NCBI RefSeq assembly: GCF_002435945.1
Contig: NZ_DIXC01000022.1
Span: 1-64,000, forward strand
Direction of reading: 5' to 3'
Source of the DNA: Mesotoga sp. UBA6090
GTDB taxonomy: Bacteria > Thermotogota > Thermotogae > Petrotogales > Kosmotogaceae
DNA length: 64,000 nt
The translations under genes and the position numbers were made by a program. The notes below the pieces were generated by a model, which was not told the origin of the DNA, ran no database searches, and saw nothing but the letters and a program-made list of their open reading frames with translations. The stretch's first letter is position 1. The number at the start of each line of letters is the position of its first letter. Below, piece after piece: positions 61,845-64,000 of the stretch.

Positions 61845-62918
61845 CTAGTTCAAATAAGCTTCGAAGCCGTTTTCCATCAAGTCTGAGTACGTCGGAACAT
61901 CTTTGTAGGTGAGTTCCGTGCCCATGAACATGTTGTAACCGTTGATCAGTGCTTCGACCGTTGCGAGATGCAGACCGACCCGGTGTTTGAGAGGGTACTT
62001 CTCATCGAAGAGCACATCGGCGTTTTCACGCCACGTGTAATCGAAACCGGGATTGGGCGATTCAACAAGGAATGAAATACTTTCCGTGGCGTCTCCGATC
62101 TCCCTGTGGCTAAGGCCTTTGAATCGTATGTCGGATTCTTCGAGGTTCAGCGAGACTCCGTAGTTGAATTCTATCTCCATCGTGGCGTATGCGCCAATTT
62201 CAAGCCCACGCTGGTGACAGACAAGCATGTACGCCAGTCTGCCTCCCTGAACCTTATTTCCGTCAACAATGCTGTAGTTGTCTGGAGTATCGCTCTCATG
62301 CATGTCGAGGTTGAAATCGACTTTCTCGGTTCTTATCAGTTCAATTATCGCGAAGGCCAGCTTTTCGGTGGGGGTTCCGTCCGGTCGACCGGGGAAGTTT
62401 CTATTGAGATTTCTCGACTCATAGCCCGGAAGTTCCTGTCCCGATTGATAATGGACGTATACATCTGGATCGGGGACACCCTGATCTTCGATGTCGGTAT
62501 TTCTGTCTCCATATACAAGGAAACGAGGTCCCGTCTTCGACTCGATTTGCAGGAAGTGGTCCGGCTGGTTCGGGTAGAATACGGTTCCTATCGAAGACGC
62601 GCTGCTGTTGCCAAAAGGCAGAACAATTATCCTGCCGCTCTTTACCAAAGCGTTTTCAATAAATATTGTCGCAGCTACGGTTCCTGCGATTTCCATTGGA
62701 TGTGTACCACCCATAAGCAGAAAAGTGGGCCCGGGCACTCCGCTGTCCATGTAGTAGACGGGAGCATCCATGTTCGTTCCCTTGAGAGGTTCGAAGTAAT
62801 CCGAAAGCCATCCTGTGCTCGTTACGCCGTAACCGGGACGAATATCAGGTTTGAAAAAGTTTGCCAGTGAAATCGAGGCAACGAGAACTAGCATGAAGAT
62901 GATAAGAATTTTTCTCAT
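61845..62918 (-). CDS. Secreted M14/succinylglutamate desuccinylase-like zinc peptidase
   Basis: 357 residues from ATG 62918 with GGAGGTAATAG. A signal peptide (ILIIFMLVLVASISLA) is followed by GGTHPMEIAGTVAA (zinc ligands His and Glu in HxxE), SRNLNRNFPGRPDG (substrate-binding Arg/Asn), FNLDMHESD (third zinc ligand His) and VESPNPGF with a possible catalytic Glu. This is the M14 or AstE/AspA layout. The enzyme probably cleaves a peptide or amide outside the cytoplasm. Confidence 0.85.
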   Translation of the reverse strand: MRKILIIFMLVLVASISLANFFKPDIRPGYGVTSTGWLSDYFEPLKGTNMDAPVYYMDSGVPGPTFLLMGGTHPMEIAGTVAATIFIENALVKSGRIIVLPFGNSSASSIGTVFYPNQPDHFLQIESKTGPRFLVYGDRNTDIEDQGVPDPDVYVHYQSGQELPGYESRNLNRNFPGRPDGTPTEKLAFAIIELIRTEKVDFNLDMHESDTPDNYSIVDGNKVQGGRLAYMLVCHQRGLEIGAYATMEIEFNYGVSLNLEESDIRFKGLSHREIGDATESISFLVESPNPGFDYTWRENADVLFDEKYPLKHRVGLHLATVEALINGYNMFMGTELTYKDVPTYSDLMENGFEAYLN

Positions 62919-63598
62919 TTTCTATTACCTCCGATTGTTTAGAGAAAAGCAAGAGCGCCAGGGCTCTGTCAGCCTGTACTATTACAATTATCACGTTTTG
63001 AATTCTCAGTGTCAAGCCTTTTTGCCTGTGGAAGGTGCTCAATAAACGGTGATATCAAACGTCCTCATCGTTTCGCAGATGTGCATCTGAACCATGTAGA
63101 TTAGAAGACTGGATGTTGATTCTCTTCTTTGGAGTGGAAGACGGTCTGATTTATTGATTGACGCTGTCGAATTTCCTGCTTATTCTGAAAACCAGCGTTC
63201 GCTATCGACTCCCCCGGCCCTGACTAATAGTAAGTATTGCTAAGGTAACTCTGATATTCTTGAATTAAGCTGTCTTTTTACTATGGTCACGAAAAGAAAA
63301 AACCAAAGAGTAATTAGGGGAATTGTTAAGAGACTTCTCACAAAGACTGCCTATGGGTCCTTCTCACCAAAAAGCTGCAACTAACACCGAGAGTTAAGCT
63401 TGCTATTGAAGTTTCTCCTTGGGTCGATTCCTGGACAAGTTTTCAGAAGCCTCTCACTTATTGGTATTAAGATCTGCCGAAAGCGTCCGGCATAGAAAGA
63501 AAAAGCCCGGCCGAGAAGCCGGGGTTAATAGGTGATGTTCTCTTTGATTTCCATCCGAAAAGTGATAACTGCCGGATACCTTTACAAGACGGGCGACT
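62919..63598. other. Intergenic region with one terminator
   Basis: 680 bp without a supported gene. The promoter for the peptidase gene should be near 62930-63000. The aroA terminator lies at 63494-63523. Nothing else is recognised between 63050 and 63490. Confidence 0.45.
63494..63523 (-). terminator. Terminator downstream of aroA
   Basis: On the minus strand CCCGGC-TTCTCG-GCCGGG is followed by CTTTTTCTTTC. It lies 75 nt after the aroA stop. Confidence 0.8.
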
Positions 63599-64000
63599 CT
63601 ATTCAGTCTCGAATCCAGCTCCAACGCCGTTCATAAGTTCATAGAAGCCCGGGAAGGAGACCGAGACGCATTCGGCGTTGCCGATCTCCGTGACCCCGTC
63701 TGAGAAGAGCCCGGCGACTGCGAGGGACATAGCCACTCTGTGGTCGTCGTGGCTTTCGACCTTTGCTCCGGTAAGTTTCTTGCCGCCATGGATAATCATT
63801 TCATGATCAGTATCCTCGATCGACGCTCCCATTTTCGAGAGCTCCCTCTTCATTACCTCGACTCTGTCGGTTTCTTTCACTCTTATGCTTTCTATTCCAG
63901 TCAATACCGTGTCTCCCTCTGCGAAGCAGGCGGCAACTGAGAGTATGGGCAGAGCGTCGGGAATGTCGGAACAGTCTATGGTGATTCCCCTGAGTCTGTT
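63599..64000 (-). CDS. aroA: 3-phosphoshikimate 1-carboxyvinyltransferase, C-terminal part
   Basis: The frame is open to the right window edge and ends with TAG at 63599. DCSDIPDALPILSVAACFAEG, then GIESIRVKETDRVEVMKREL and VESHDDHRVAMSLAVAG match the C-terminal half of EPSP synthase, including the KETDR and DHR substrate-binding segments. The enzyme joins shikimate-3-phosphate and phosphoenolpyruvate in aromatic amino-acid synthesis. The N-terminal part lies outside the window. Confidence 0.97.
   Translation of the reverse strand, partial: NRLRGITIDCSDIPDALPILSVAACFAEGDTVLTGIESIRVKETDRVEVMKRELSKMGASIEDTDHEMIIHGGKKLTGAKVESHDDHRVAMSLAVAGLFSDGVTEIGNAECVSVSFPGFYELMNGVGAGFETE

Noticed and set aside
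1..64000. tRNA, rRNA or riboswitch genes
   Set aside because: I scanned gaps for cloverleaf-like and known riboswitch cores and found none that I could support; a covariance-model search would be decisive.

Overview
The window looks like a chromosomal segment of a mesophilic to moderately thermophilic member of the Thermotogota, most probably Mesotoga or a close relative in the Kosmotogales. This is inferred from overall composition (mid-40s % GC by eye), the style of the carbohydrate ABC operons, the cas gene set and the CRISPR repeat. No rRNA or other marker is present to prove it.

Layout. Positions 1-207 are the 3' end of a group II intron (maturase tail plus domains V-VI) sitting antisense in a small secreted-protein gene. 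Positions 1587-33860 are a very large double CRISPR-Cas locus, with everything transcribed on the minus strand. Read in that direction it runs: promoter (33.8 kb), complete type I-B operon cas6-cas8b-cas7-cas5-cas3-cas4-cas1-cas2, leader, array 2 (116 repeats), a 1,961-nt phage-derived segment bounded on both sides by intact CRISPR repeats, then a second copy of the operon promoter, remnants of cas6 and cas2 (and probably cas1), a complete six-gene type III-B (Cmr) module, a second copy of the leader, and array 1 (82 repeats). Both arrays use the same 30-nt repeat, so the single intact Cas6 should process crRNAs for both effectors. The Cmr2 subunit shows neither an intact HD nuclease motif nor a GGDD cyclase motif, while Cmr4 keeps the expected catalytic Asp. 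The type III arm therefore looks like a pure RNA-cleaving machine without cyclic oligoadenylate signalling.

Positions 34.8-41.3 kb continue as a defence or accessory island: a hypothetical gene, an orphan methylase-specificity fusion with an altered catalytic motif, a DUF4258 protein, an AbiEi/AbiEii type IV toxin-antitoxin pair, and a broken Imm5-like immunity gene. Intergenic spaces here and further on carry dispersed repeats, including an unusual comb of short hairpins joined by a GCCAGT linker.

Positions 41.5-49.4 kb are a sugar-uptake operon: LacI regulator with tandem operators, glycogen-debranching-type glucosidase, solute-binding protein, two permeases and a second glycosidase. Positions 50-64 kb are mixed housekeeping and accessory genes: a hypothetical protein, a Fic AMPylator, a DUF4143 ATPase, a Crp/Fnr regulator with a YdcZ-type transporter, a decayed lipoprotein, a CBS protein split by a likely frameshift, a three-gene type IV pilin-like cluster, a secreted M14-like zinc peptidase, and the 3' part of aroA.

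The strongest candidates for something undescribed are the 2-kb 'giant spacer', the rebuilt tandem cas locus in which a III-B module occupies a gutted I-B operon, and the hairpin-comb intergenic element.
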